From assembly GCA_033856195.1 (NCBI GenBank), contig JAWVFL010000055.1, positions 90,903 through 154,902 of the forward strand: DNA of 64,000 nucleotides, written 5' to 3'. Each line of letters opens with the position of its first letter. Within the stretch, counting starts at the first letter, position 1. The notes under the pieces were generated by a model that did not search any database, was not told where the DNA came from, and worked only from the letters and a program-made list of their open reading frames with translations. Both the position numbers and the translations under genes were made by a program. This stretch comes from VRUE01 sp033856195. Its GTDB lineage: Bacteria > Actinomycetota > Thermoleophilia > Solirubrobacterales > 70-9. Shown one piece after another: positions 24,056-34,326 of this stretch.

Positions 24056-25585
24056 ATGGAGCGCAAGTGGTGGACCCTCGTCCTGATCTCGATCGCGACG
24101 TTCATGCTGCTGCTGGACATCACGGTCGTCAATGTCGCTCTGCCTGACATCCAGCGGGAACTGCACGCCAGCCTCTCCAGCCTGCAGTGGGTCGTCGATG
24201 CCTACTCGCTCACCCTCGCCGCCTTTCTGCTCACCGCCGGCTCGCTGGGCGACCGGCTGGGGCGCCGCCGCGTCTTCACGATCGGCTTCGGCGTCTTCAC
24301 CTTCGCCTCGTTTCTCTGTGGCATCGCCGGCGATCCGACGCTGCTCAACCTCGCCCGCGGCCTGCAGGGCGTCGGCGGGGCGGGCATGTTCGCCACCTCG
24401 CTGGCGCTGATCGGCCAGGAGTTCCACGGCAAAGACCGGGCCACGGCATTCGGCGTCTGGGGCGCCACGGTCGGCGGCGCCGTCGCGATCGGCCCGCTGG
24501 TCGGCGGCGTGATCACCGAGCATCTCGGCTGGGAGTGGATCTTCTTCGTCAATGTGCCGATCGGGCTGCTGGCGATCGGGCTGACCGAGCGCAAGCTGGC
24601 CAATATCGCCGCGCAGGATCCCGAGCGGATCGACGTGCCGGGGCTGATCACGTTCTCTCTCGCGCTCTTCTTCCTCATCTTCGGCCTGATCCGCGGCAAT
24701 CCAGCGGGCTGGGGAAGCGCCGAGATCGTCGCTTCCCTGGGGGCGGCGGTTGCATTGATCGTCGCCTTCGTGGCGATCGAGGCCCGCAGCAGCCACCCGA
24801 TGCTCGACCTGACGCTCTTCCGCAAGCCCGCCTTCAACGGCGTCTCCGCGGTCGCCTTCGGGCTCTCGGCCGGGATGTTCGCGATGTTCCTCTACCTGAC
24901 GATCTACATGCAGGGGGTGCTCGGCTTCTCACCGCTGGAGGCCGGCCTGCGCTTCCTGCCGCTGACCGTGCTCTCCTTCATTGCCTCGCCGATCGCCGGC
25001 TCGCTCTCGCACCGGATCCCGATCCGGGTCCTGCTCGGGGTCGGGCTCGCCACCGTGGGCGTTGGGTTGCTCTTGATGCACGGGGTGAGCGCCGATTCGG
25101 AGTGGACCGCGCTGCTGGCCGGCTTCCTGATCGCCGGCGTCGGCATCGGCATCACCAACCCCGGCATCGGCCAGGCCGCGATCGCCGTCGTCCCGGTCGA
25201 GAAAGCCGGGATGGGGTCGGGGATCAACACGACCTTCCGCCAGGTCGGGATCGCGACCGGTGTGGCCTCGCTGGGAGCGATCTTCCAGTCGCGAGTCGAC
25301 TCGAAGCTCTCGCAACTGCTTCCCAACGCACCCGACGGCCTGGGCGAACTCGTGGCCTCCGGTGGCTCGAAGGCAGCCGTCGCCGTCTCGCCACCGGGAT
25401 CCCGCGCCGAAGTGGCGCACGCCTCTGCGGTCGCCTTCACCAGCGGCTTCAACGAGATCATCCTGATCGCCGCCGTCCTCTCCTTCCTCGGCGCCGCCCT
25501 TGGCTTCTTCTTGGTCAGGTCCAGGGACTTCGTCCAAGACATCCCATCTGAAGGCGAGATCGCAACCGAGCCCGTCCCTGTCTAG
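24056..25585 (+). CDS. MFS drug exporter, DHA2 (EmrB/QacA) type
   Basis: A 509-residue transporter with about 14 hydrophobic segments. LDITVVNVALPDIQREL in helix 1 and GSLGDRLGRRRVF between helices 2 and 3 are DHA2 signatures; AFGVWGATVGGAVAIGPLVGGVI is motif C typical of antiporters. It likely exports hydrophobic drugs by proton antiport; the substrate is unknown. It interrupts the conserved nadK-recN pair and has its own promoter-like element. Confidence 0.93.
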   Translation: MERKWWTLVLISIATFMLLLDITVVNVALPDIQRELHASLSSLQWVVDAYSLTLAAFLLTAGSLGDRLGRRRVFTIGFGVFTFASFLCGIAGDPTLLNLARGLQGVGGAGMFATSLALIGQEFHGKDRATAFGVWGATVGGAVAIGPLVGGVITEHLGWEWIFFVNVPIGLLAIGLTERKLANIAAQDPERIDVPGLITFSLALFFLIFGLIRGNPAGWGSAEIVASLGAAVALIVAFVAIEARSSHPMLDLTLFRKPAFNGVSAVAFGLSAGMFAMFLYLTIYMQGVLGFSPLEAGLRFLPLTVLSFIASPIAGSLSHRIPIRVLLGVGLATVGVGLLLMHGVSADSEWTALLAGFLIAGVGIGITNPGIGQAAIAVVPVEKAGMGSGINTTFRQVGIATGVASLGAIFQSRVDSKLSQLLPNAPDGLGELVASGGSKAAVAVSPPGSRAEVAHASAVAFTSGFNEIILIAAVLSFLGAALGFFLVRSRDFVQDIPSEGEIATEPVPV

Positions 25586-25611
25586 CGCTTCCTGCAGCGG
25601 GTGGCGCGGTG

Positions 25612-25655
25612 GCGGGGGTCCCCATAGCGGAGGACGCGGAGCGTCCGAGCACATG
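25612..25655. repeat. Hairpin between the MFS gene and recN
   Basis: CCCCAT (25619-25624) and ATGGGG (25651 onward) flank an inner stem GGACG-cggag-CGTCC. It lies downstream of the MFS stop codon; a 3'-end role is likely, but arms are imperfect and no T-run follows. Confidence 0.4.
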
Positions 25656-25706
25656 GGGGAGGGCCGCCGCGACAGGACCCGCCGCCCTAAGTGCTAGACA
25701 GAACAC

Positions 25707-27389
25707 GTGCTGCGAGAGCTGCGGATCGAGAATTTGCTGCTGATCGAGAAGGCGGATTTGCGGTTGGGCGAGGGGCTCAACGCGATCACGGGGGAGACCG
25801 GTGCGGGCAAGACCGTTCTCGCTCACTCACTGGACCTGCTGATGGGCGGCAAGGCGCGACCGCAGATCGTCCGGCCTGGGGCGGAGGAGGCCTGGGTCGA
25901 GGGAGTCTTCGATTTGCCGAGGGGGGTGCTGAGCGAGCCGGAGATGGTGGAGATCGCCGATCGCCTGCCGGAGGGCGTTGACGAGGTGGTGCTCGGAAGG
26001 AGGGTCTCGGCGAGCGGGCGGACCAGTGCCTTCGTCGCCGGTCGGGCTGCCTCCGCATCGGACTTGAAGCTGCTCGGCGGGCGGCTGCTCGCCTTCTACG
26101 GGCAGCACGAGCACCGCAAGCTGACCATCGCCTCGGCGCAGATGGACGTGCTCGATGGCGTTGCGGGGGCTGCCCACCTGGAGCTGCGCGAGGAATACCG
26201 CCAGGCCCACCGCGAGTGCACGCGGCTCGTGGCCGAACTGGCCGAGCTGTGCGAGCGCGACGGCTCGCGCGAGCGCGACCTCGATCTCTACCGCTACGAG
26301 CTTGCCGAGATCGAGGAAGTCGCTCCCGATCCCGACGAGGAGACCGAGCTTGGCAGTGAGCGCGAGCGGCTGCGCCACGCCGAGGCGCTGCGCGAAGCCG
26401 CGGCGGGGGCTCATGCCGCGACGCTGGGGAACGACGAGGAAGGTGGCGGGGCCGCCGGCGCCCTCGCCCAGGCGGAGGCTCTCGTGCAGGGGGTCGCCGG
26501 TGTGGACACAAGCCTCGATGCGCTCTCGGGGCGGCTTAGCGCCGTGGCGATCGAGCTGTCCGACGTTGCCGGCGAGCTGCGCGGCTACCTCGACGGTCTG
26601 GAGGCCGATCCGGGCCGCCTGGCCGTGGTCGAGGAACGGCTCGATGCCCTCGACCGCTTGCGGCGAAAGCACGGTGGCAGCGTCGAGTCGGTCCTCGCTC
26701 ACGCCGAGCGCTGCCGGACGGAGATTGCCCGCTTGGAGAACGCCGAGGTGCGTGGCGTGGAGGCCGAGGCTGCCTTGGCCGAGGCCGAGGAGCGGCGGGC
26801 CAAGCTCGGCGAGAAGCTGGGCAAAGCCCGGACGAAAGCGGCGCCGCGATTGGAACGGGAGGTCGCCGGCGAGCTAGAGCGACTGGCGATGCCGGGCGCT
26901 CGTCTCGAGGTGGTGCTCGAGCCGCACGCCGACGGTTTCGGCGCGAACGGCGCCGAGACGGTCGAGCTGCGCCTGGCGCCTAACCCAGGGCTGGAGCCGG
27001 CGCCCCTGCGCGACGCCGCTTCGGGCGGCGAGCTCTCGCGGGTGATGCTGGCGCTGAGTGGCTTCGGTGGCGGCGCCGGCGCCGGGACGCTGGTCTTCGA
27101 CGAGATCGACGCCGGAGTCGGCGGCCAGACCGCCCGCGCGGTTGGCGAGCGGCTGCGCGCCATTGGCGAGAGCCGTCAGGTGCTTTGCATCACCCACCTG
27201 CCTCAGGTCGCCTCGCTGGCCGGCACCCATTTCACGCTCGAAAAGGATGTTTCGGGCGAGCGCGCAAGCGCCGGCGTGCGGCGGCTCGACGGCGAGGGCG
27301 TGGTCGAGGAGATCCGCCGCATGCTCGGCGGCGAGGACAGCGACGAGGCGGCCACGCGCCACGCTCGTGAGCTTCTCGCTGCCGCCTAG
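25707..27389 (+). CDS. recN: DNA repair protein RecN
   Basis: A 560-residue SMC-like ATPase in double-strand break repair. N-terminal LRELRIENLLLIEKADLRLGEG and Walker A GETGAGKTVLAHSLDLL; FYGQHEHRKL (Q-loop); a long charged coiled coil of about 250 residues; signature ASGGELSRVMLAL; Walker B TLVFDEIDAGVGG; H-loop CITHLPQVA. Start GTG 25707. No LexA box was found upstream. Confidence 0.96.
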   Translation: MLRELRIENLLLIEKADLRLGEGLNAITGETGAGKTVLAHSLDLLMGGKARPQIVRPGAEEAWVEGVFDLPRGVLSEPEMVEIADRLPEGVDEVVLGRRVSASGRTSAFVAGRAASASDLKLLGGRLLAFYGQHEHRKLTIASAQMDVLDGVAGAAHLELREEYRQAHRECTRLVAELAELCERDGSRERDLDLYRYELAEIEEVAPDPDEETELGSERERLRHAEALREAAAGAHAATLGNDEEGGGAAGALAQAEALVQGVAGVDTSLDALSGRLSAVAIELSDVAGELRGYLDGLEADPGRLAVVEERLDALDRLRRKHGGSVESVLAHAERCRTEIARLENAEVRGVEAEAALAEAEERRAKLGEKLGKARTKAAPRLEREVAGELERLAMPGARLEVVLEPHADGFGANGAETVELRLAPNPGLEPAPLRDAASGGELSRVMLALSGFGGGAGAGTLVFDEIDAGVGGQTARAVGERLRAIGESRQVLCITHLPQVASLAGTHFTLEKDVSGERASAGVRRLDGEGVVEEIRRMLGGEDSDEAATRHARELLAAA

Positions 27390-27432
27390 CGACACGGTTT
27401 GACCCGCTTGCCCAGCGGGATACTCTGCTTCG

Positions 27433-28620
27433 GTGGCAACCGCCAGTCGACGTCGCTTTCCCGCTCTGCTCTCGCGCCGTAACGGGGCCTCCCCGGTCGA
27501 GGCAATCGAAGGGCGGGTGCGCCTCGGGCGCCGCACCAAGCACCTGGTCAAACGACTCATCCCCGGTGACGTCGCCGTCATCGACCACGTCAACGTCGAC
27601 CGGATCGCCGCCGAGGAGCTGATCGCCAGCGGCGTACGGGTCGTGATCAACGCCTCGCCTTCCTCCAACGGCCGCTATCCCAATGCCGGGCCGCTTTTGC
27701 TGGTGCAGGCGGGAGTGCGGTTGATCGATGCCGAGGATGCCGATCCCTTCGAGCTGCTCGCCGACGGCAACCGCGTCACCGTCGCCGGCGGGGTCGTCTT
27801 GGGTGGCGGCCGTGAGCTCCTACACGGCCGCATGCTCGACGTCGAGGAGCTGAAGCGCCAGCGTGCCGAGCAGCTGGAACGCGTCGACGAGGCGCTGGCT
27901 GAATTCGCCGAGAACACGGTTGCCCACGTGCGCCAGGAGACCGACCTGCTCACCGGCAGCGTCGAGTTCCCGCCGACCCGCGCGTCCTTCCGCGACCGCC
28001 ATGTGCTGATCGTCGTGCGGGGCGACCGCCACCGCCGTGACCTCAAGGCGCTGCGTGCCTATATCCGCGACGTCCGCCCGATCGTCGTCGCGGTCGACGG
28101 TGGCGCCGACGGAATCCTCGAGGCCGGGATGAAGCCCGAGGTGATCCTTGGTGACATGGACTCGGCCGGCGACGAAGCCCTTCGCTGTGGCGCCGAGTTG
28201 ATCGTCCATGCCTATCCCGACGGCCGCGCCCCCGGGCGCCAGCGGCTGCTCGACATGGGTCTCGACCACATGCTGCTCCCCGCCGCCGGGACCAGCGAGG
28301 ACGTGGCGATGCTGATGGCCTACGAGAAGGGCGCTGCGCTGATCGTCAGCGTCGGCGCTCATTTCAACCTGATCGAGTTCCTCGACCGCAAGCGCGGCGG
28401 TATGTCCTCGACCTTCCTCACCAGGCTGCGGATAGGAGAGAAGCTGGTCGATGCCAAGGGAGTCAGCCGGCTCTACAACCCCAGCTCTCCCTTCGGGCCC
28501 GTGGCCCTCTTCCTTGCCGCCTTCATGGTCTTGCTGGCGATCGTCGTGATCACCTCCCCGGCGCTCAGCGACCTCGTCGAACTGGTCTGGCTGAAGATCA
28601 AGATCTGGCTCGGCCTGTAG
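27433..28620 (+). CDS. steA: SteA-like cytokinetic ring protein
   Basis: A 395-residue protein resembling actinobacterial SteA (M. tuberculosis Rv1697 type). The N-terminal half has RRTKHLVKRLIPGDVAVIDHVNVDRIAAEELI and VRVVINASPSSNGRYPN. The middle is a thiamine-pyrophosphokinase-like fold (AVDGGADGILEAGMKPEVILGDMDSAGD, SEDVAMLMAYEKGA), and one transmembrane helix lies near the C terminus (GPVALFLAAFMVLLAIVVI). In Corynebacterium SteA and SteB act at the division site. It is followed by the steB gene as expected. Confidence 0.85.
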   Translation: MATASRRRFPALLSRRNGASPVEAIEGRVRLGRRTKHLVKRLIPGDVAVIDHVNVDRIAAEELIASGVRVVINASPSSNGRYPNAGPLLLVQAGVRLIDAEDADPFELLADGNRVTVAGGVVLGGGRELLHGRMLDVEELKRQRAEQLERVDEALAEFAENTVAHVRQETDLLTGSVEFPPTRASFRDRHVLIVVRGDRHRRDLKALRAYIRDVRPIVVAVDGGADGILEAGMKPEVILGDMDSAGDEALRCGAELIVHAYPDGRAPGRQRLLDMGLDHMLLPAAGTSEDVAMLMAYEKGAALIVSVGAHFNLIEFLDRKRGGMSSTFLTRLRIGEKLVDAKGVSRLYNPSSPFGPVALFLAAFMVLLAIVVITSPALSDLVELVWLKIKIWLGL

Positions 28621-28640
28621 CGCCGCGGCGCTCCGGCATC

Positions 28641-28646
28641 TAGCCT
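28641..28646 (+). promoter_or_regulatory. Likely -10 element of steB (TAGCCT)
   Basis: TAGCCT ends 10 nt before the ATG at 28657. Confidence 0.4.
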
Positions 28647-28656
28647 TCCCCCGCCG

Positions 28657-29529
28657 ATGGGTTACAGCGCCCGATACCACGCGACTTCGCTGATCGCCGT
28701 CTTCCTCGCCCTCGCGATCGGGATCCTGATCGGCGCCGAGTTCGGCGGCGACGCTCTGACCAGCACGCGCAAGAACCTCGAGCAGAGCCTGACCGGCAAC
28801 CTGCAGGACGCCCGCGAACGGGCCGATGAGCTGAACGGCAAACTGGCCCGCTCCGATGAATTCGCCAGCCGCGTCTACCCGGCGCTGGTCCGCGACCGGC
28901 TTGCCGGCCGGCGGATCGGCGTCGTCGCGCTGGGGGACCTGCCGGGCGACACGGCCTCGGCGATCGAGGAGACGCTGGGACCGACCGGGGCGCGCCTGGT
29001 CGGCATCGGCGTCGTGCGCGAGCCGGTCGATCTGAACGCGCTGGCCGGCGACCTCGCGAAAACCCGCTTCGCCAACATCCGCACCAACGAAGACACGCTG
29101 ACCGCGTTCGGCGCCGGCGCGGGACGTCAGATCGTTCGCGGCGGCACGCTGCTCGATCGCGTCCGCAGTCACCTCTTCTCGCGCGCCAGCGGCAACTTCG
29201 GCGCGCTAGATGGAGTCATCGTCGTCCGCCAGACGCCAGAAGAGATGGGCCCGGTGCAGCACTCCAAGGCGGCGGCGCTCGAATCGGCGCTGATGGCCGG
29301 GGTCACCGGCACGCGCACGCCGGCGGTCGGGGTCGAGACCTCGACCGCGGAACCCTCTTCGGTCTCCTTCTTCGCGGGTAACGACCTCTCGAGCGTCGAT
29401 GACGTCGACGTCACGGCGGGCAAGGTGGCTGCCGTGTTCGCTCTGCTTGGCGCCGAGGGCAGCTTTGGCGTCAAGGGCTCGGCCGACCGCCTGCTGCCTG
29501 ACCTGCTGCCTCCGGCGGGGTCCCGCTGA
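28657..29529 (+). CDS. steB: SteB/MctB family protein (copper transporter family)
   Basis: A 290-residue protein of the MctB/SteB (DUF3186) family. Start MGYSARYHATSLIAVFLALAIGILIG is the family signature: a short cytoplasmic motif and one transmembrane helix, then an extracytoplasmic coiled coil (LEQSLTGNLQDARERADELNGKLA) and an alpha/beta domain. MctB was linked to copper tolerance in M. tuberculosis, while SteB is a partner of SteA in cell division; the steA neighbour favours the latter role. Confidence 0.82.
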   Translation: MGYSARYHATSLIAVFLALAIGILIGAEFGGDALTSTRKNLEQSLTGNLQDARERADELNGKLARSDEFASRVYPALVRDRLAGRRIGVVALGDLPGDTASAIEETLGPTGARLVGIGVVREPVDLNALAGDLAKTRFANIRTNEDTLTAFGAGAGRQIVRGGTLLDRVRSHLFSRASGNFGALDGVIVVRQTPEEMGPVQHSKAAALESALMAGVTGTRTPAVGVETSTAEPSSVSFFAGNDLSSVDDVDVTAGKVAAVFALLGAEGSFGVKGSADRLLPDLLPPAGSR

Positions 29530-29531
29530 GC

Positions 29532-30365
29532 GTGACCTGGGTCGGCTTCCCGGTCGCGATCGCCATCGCCTTGCTGGTCGTGCCAGCGGGAGTCCGGGGG
29601 CTGCTCGACGCCGGCCTGGTGCGGACCAACTTCCGCGGCGCCCGGCTTGCCTTTCCGCTCGGCGCGGTGCTGGCGACAGCGGCGCTGGTGGCGCTGGCGC
29701 CGCTCGCATTTCTCAACGACCGTGCCGACCTCGACCTGCTCAGTCCCGGCCTGCGCCAGTGGATGCCCTATCTGCTGGGGCTCGCATTCCTGGGTTTCCT
29801 CGATGACTCGTTGGGGCAGGGTGAGGCAGCAGGCACACCCCGCGGCTGGCGCGGGCATGCCCGGGCGCTGCGTTCAGGAAGCCTCTCGACCGGGGCGGTG
29901 AAGGCGCTGGGCGCACTGGCCCTGGCGGCTTATGTGGTCTCGGGCCGCGGGCTCGAATCGTGGCGCTACCTCGCCGACGTGGCTTTGCTGATCCTCGCCA
30001 CCAACCTCTTCAACCTGCTCGACCTGCGGCCCGGGCGGGCGGAGAAGGGATTGGCCCTGCTCGGTACCGGCCTCTGCCTCGGCGCCTGGAGCTTCGCCCC
30101 ACTGGAGCTGCTCGGCATCTTCGCCGGGCCGGTCCTGGTCGGCGCCGCCTTCACCCTGCGCGAGCGGGCGATGCTCGGCGACACCGGCTCCAACCTGCTC
30201 GGCGCCGTCGGCGGGGTCTGGCTGCTGACGACGCTGGGCGCCGACGCGCGCCTGATCGCCCTCGCCGTAGTCGCTGGACTGACCATTTACGGAGAGTTGC
30301 GTTCGATTTCGGCGACGATCGAATCGGTTCCGCCACTGCGCTGGCTAGACTCGCTCGGCAGATGA
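29532..30365 (+). CDS. MraY/WecA-like GT4 family membrane glycosyl-phosphate transferase
   Basis: A 277-residue polytopic membrane protein with about nine hydrophobic segments. LGFLDDSLG matches the DDxxD-type site, TNLFNLLDLRPGRAEKG the NxxNxxDG-like cytoplasmic loop (here DLRPG), and MLGDTGSNLLGA the GDTGS-type motif. Such enzymes move a sugar-1-phosphate to a polyprenyl phosphate carrier. It is shorter and more divergent than MraY, so the donor is unknown. Its GTG start is 2 nt after steB. Confidence 0.78.
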   Translation: MTWVGFPVAIAIALLVVPAGVRGLLDAGLVRTNFRGARLAFPLGAVLATAALVALAPLAFLNDRADLDLLSPGLRQWMPYLLGLAFLGFLDDSLGQGEAAGTPRGWRGHARALRSGSLSTGAVKALGALALAAYVVSGRGLESWRYLADVALLILATNLFNLLDLRPGRAEKGLALLGTGLCLGAWSFAPLELLGIFAGPVLVGAAFTLRERAMLGDTGSNLLGAVGGVWLLTTLGADARLIALAVVAGLTIYGELRSISATIESVPPLRWLDSLGR

Positions 30366-30376
30366 GTAAACGGCTC

Positions 30377-30428
30377 GATCGAATCCCGCTCGCGAAGAAT
30401 CAGGCTGTGACGCTCGCGGGATTCAATC
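30377..30428. promoter_or_regulatory. Hairpin in front of pyrG
   Basis: GATCGAATCCCGC (30377-30389) pairs with GCGGGATTCAATC (30416-30428) with one mismatch, and the pyrG ATG follows 4 nt later. It may terminate the upstream gene, or control pyrG by hiding its start region. Confidence 0.5.
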
Positions 30429-30432
30429 TCGC

Positions 30433-32118
<1,686 letters not shown>

Positions 32119-32137
32119 GCCGGCCGTAGCTCCCGGT

Positions 32138-32143
32138 TAGCCT
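32138..32143 (+). promoter_or_regulatory. Likely -10 element of the M20 peptidase gene (TAGCCT)
   Basis: TAGCCT ends 7 nt before the GTG at 32151. Confidence 0.5.
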
Positions 32144-32150
32144 GTTCGCC

Positions 32151-33263
32151 GTGGACCGACTGCACGAGACCTTCGTAAGGCTCTGCGAGATCCGCAGTCC
32201 TACTGGCGAGGAGCGCGAGGTGGCGGACACGATCGCCGCCGAGCTACGGGTTCTTGGGCTCGAGGTCAGCGAGGACGACGCGGCCGGGCCGGCAGAAGCC
32301 GGGGCCGGCAACCTGCTCGCCCGGCTGCCCGGGCAGAGCGAGGAGTGGGTGATGTTCTGCGCCCACATCGACACGGTCCCGCACAAGGGCCAGATCGAGG
32401 TGGTCGAATCCGACGGCGTCTTTCGTAGCGCCGGTGAGACCATCCTCGGCGCCGACAACAAGGCCGCCGTGGCCGTCTTCATGGAGCTGGTCGCGCGGCA
32501 CGCGGCCGTGCCTCCGCCGGTGGGAATCGAGCTGGTGCTGAGCGTGGCGGAGGAGCAGGGACTGCGCGGCGCCAAGGCCTTCGACGCGAGCGTGCTGCGG
32601 TCGAGCTGCGGTTTCGTCCTCGACCACGCCAGCGCGATCGGCGAGGTGATCGTCAGCTCACCGACTCAGCAGCGGGTGCTGGCCGACTTCGTCGGCGTCG
32701 AGGCCCACGCCGGCATCCGTCCCGAGGACGGCAGCAACGCGATTGCCGCCGCGGCTGCGGCGATCTCCCGCATGGAGCTGGGACGCCTCGACGAGGAGAC
32801 GACGGCCAACGTCGGGGTGATCGCCGGCGGCACCTCCGGCAACGTCGTGCCGGGGCATTGCGAGATCGTCGCCGAGGCCCGCAGCCTCGATTCGGGGCGG
32901 GCGGCCGAGGTCGCTGGCTCACTCAGTGACGCCTGTACCTGGGGGGCGAGCGAGCATGGCTGCGACGCCGACGTTCGGATCGAAGAGCTCTTCCGCGGCT
33001 ACGGGATCCCTCCGTCCTCGCCGGCGTTGGCGCTGGCCGAGGCTGGGCTGAGACGGGCGGGCTTCGAGCCCGAGCGCACGGCGACGGGTGGTGGGAGCGA
33101 CGCCAATGCCCTGATCGTCGACGGCTTCGACTGCGTCCTGCTCGCCAACGGCACCGAGGCCAACCACACGCCGGACGAGTCGGTCAGCGCCCGCAACCTC
33201 GACGCGATGCTCGAGGTCTGCGAGGGCATCGTCGCCGAGGCCGCTGCCGTGCCCGCGCCGTGA
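32151..33263 (+). CDS. M20 family metallopeptidase (peptidase T-like)
   Basis: A 370-residue di-zinc exopeptidase or amidohydrolase. MFCAHIDTVP gives the first His and Asp, ILGADNKAAVAVFMEL the bridging Asp, LSVAEEQGLRGAKAF the Glu pair, FVLDHAS the next Asp and NHTPDESVS the last His. The dimerisation domain (FVGVEAHAGIRPEDGSNAI) is present. Peptidase T or a related aminoacyl-peptide hydrolase is likely. Overlaps the DUF3866 gene by 4 nt. Confidence 0.92.
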   Translation: MDRLHETFVRLCEIRSPTGEEREVADTIAAELRVLGLEVSEDDAAGPAEAGAGNLLARLPGQSEEWVMFCAHIDTVPHKGQIEVVESDGVFRSAGETILGADNKAAVAVFMELVARHAAVPPPVGIELVLSVAEEQGLRGAKAFDASVLRSSCGFVLDHASAIGEVIVSSPTQQRVLADFVGVEAHAGIRPEDGSNAIAAAAAAISRMELGRLDEETTANVGVIAGGTSGNVVPGHCEIVAEARSLDSGRAAEVAGSLSDACTWGASEHGCDADVRIEELFRGYGIPPSSPALALAEAGLRRAGFEPERTATGGGSDANALIVDGFDCVLLANGTEANHTPDESVSARNLDAMLEVCEGIVAEAAAVPAP

Positions 33264-34300
33264 GCGGCCGCCTCAAGCTGCGACGCGGCGTCATCGTCGC
33301 CGAGGAGCCGCTGACGGTAGAGGTCGATGGTCAGCGACGCCCGGCCTGGGCGGATGAGCTGCTGCTGGGCGAGATGCGCGAGGGCGACGAGGTCATCGTC
33401 AACGTCGAGGCGCTGGACCTAGAGCTCGGCTCGGGCGGCTTCGACGTCGTCCACGTCAACCTGACCAGGGGACTCGAGGGGGGTGGCTCCCCAGGCGACG
33501 AGCACGTAATCAAGCTCAACTACACCTCGCTCCAGCACACCGTCGATCCCGTCGAGCTTCCGGTGCGCCTTATCCCCCCTGGAGGGGGAAAAAGCGCACC
33601 GGAAGCGCGGATGCCGGTGTTGGTCTTGCCGCTGCACGGGCATCTGGCGCCGGCGGCTTGGGCTGCCGCTCAGGCGGCACCCGGGCTGAAGGTGGGATAC
33701 GTCCAGACAGGGGGAGGGGCGCTGCCCGGCTCACTCAGCCGCGACGTCGTCGAGCTGCGCGAACGTGACCTGCTCTGCGGCCACGTCACCGCTGCGCCCG
33801 CCTACGGCGGTGAGCACGAGGCGATCTCGGTCGCCGGCGCCCTCGACGCCGCCGCGCACGCGCTGGGTTGGGACGCGGTGATCGCCGGGCCCGGCCCGGG
33901 CATCATCGGCTCCGACACACGCCTCGGCCACGGCGGCATCGCCGCGCTCGATACGGCACATGCTTCGCTGGCCTTGGGCCTTCCGACCCTTCTCTCACCC
34001 CGCCTCTCGGCCGCCGATCCGCGTGAGCGCCACCGGCCGGTGAGTCACCACACCCTCACGGTCCTGCAGCTCCTTCTGGGTGCGGTGGAGATCCCGGTGC
34101 CCGCCAACGAGCCGGTCCCGATCGCGGTGCTCGCCACCGCGGCGGGCTGGCGCCACCACCTGCGCGAAGCCCCGGTCGACCTCCCGGGCTACGCGGCGAC
34201 CGGCTTGCCGGCGAAGACGATGGGGCGCAGCCTCGGGGAAGACCCACTCTTCTTTGCCGCCCCCCTCGCCGCGGGCGCCGCCTTGCGCCGCAAGGGTTGA
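33260..34300 (+). CDS. DUF3866 family protein
   Basis: A 346-residue protein matching DUF3866, a family of unknown function typical of actinobacteria. KLNYTSLQHTVDPVELP, VLPLHGHLAPAAWAA, VGYVQTGGGALPGSLSRDV, GHVTAAPAYGGEHEAISVAGAL, GPGPGIIGSDTRLGHGG and RHRPVSHHTLTVL are striking conserved-looking motifs that suggest an enzyme. A 51-nt perfect palindrome lies in frame inside the gene (33556-33606). It overlaps both neighbours. Confidence 0.85.
   Translation: MSGRLKLRRGVIVAEEPLTVEVDGQRRPAWADELLLGEMREGDEVIVNVEALDLELGSGGFDVVHVNLTRGLEGGGSPGDEHVIKLNYTSLQHTVDPVELPVRLIPPGGGKSAPEARMPVLVLPLHGHLAPAAWAAAQAAPGLKVGYVQTGGGALPGSLSRDVVELRERDLLCGHVTAAPAYGGEHEAISVAGALDAAAHALGWDAVIAGPGPGIIGSDTRLGHGGIAALDTAHASLALGLPTLLSPRLSAADPRERHRPVSHHTLTVLQLLLGAVEIPVPANEPVPIAVLATAAGWRHHLREAPVDLPGYAATGLPAKTMGRSLGEDPLFFAAPLAAGAALRRKG
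33556..33606. repeat. In-frame palindromic insert in the DUF3866 gene
   Basis: Perfect 13-bp arms GCTTCCGGTGCGC (33556-33568) and GCGCACCGGAAGC (33594-33606) surround an inner stem TCCCCC/GGGGGA. The 51 nt equal 17 codons, encoding the segment around LPVRLIPPGGGKSAPEA. Its design resembles the intergenic hairpins of the window. Confidence 0.65.
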
Positions 34301-34326
34301 AGCGCGGCGGGGAGAACACCCCCGCC

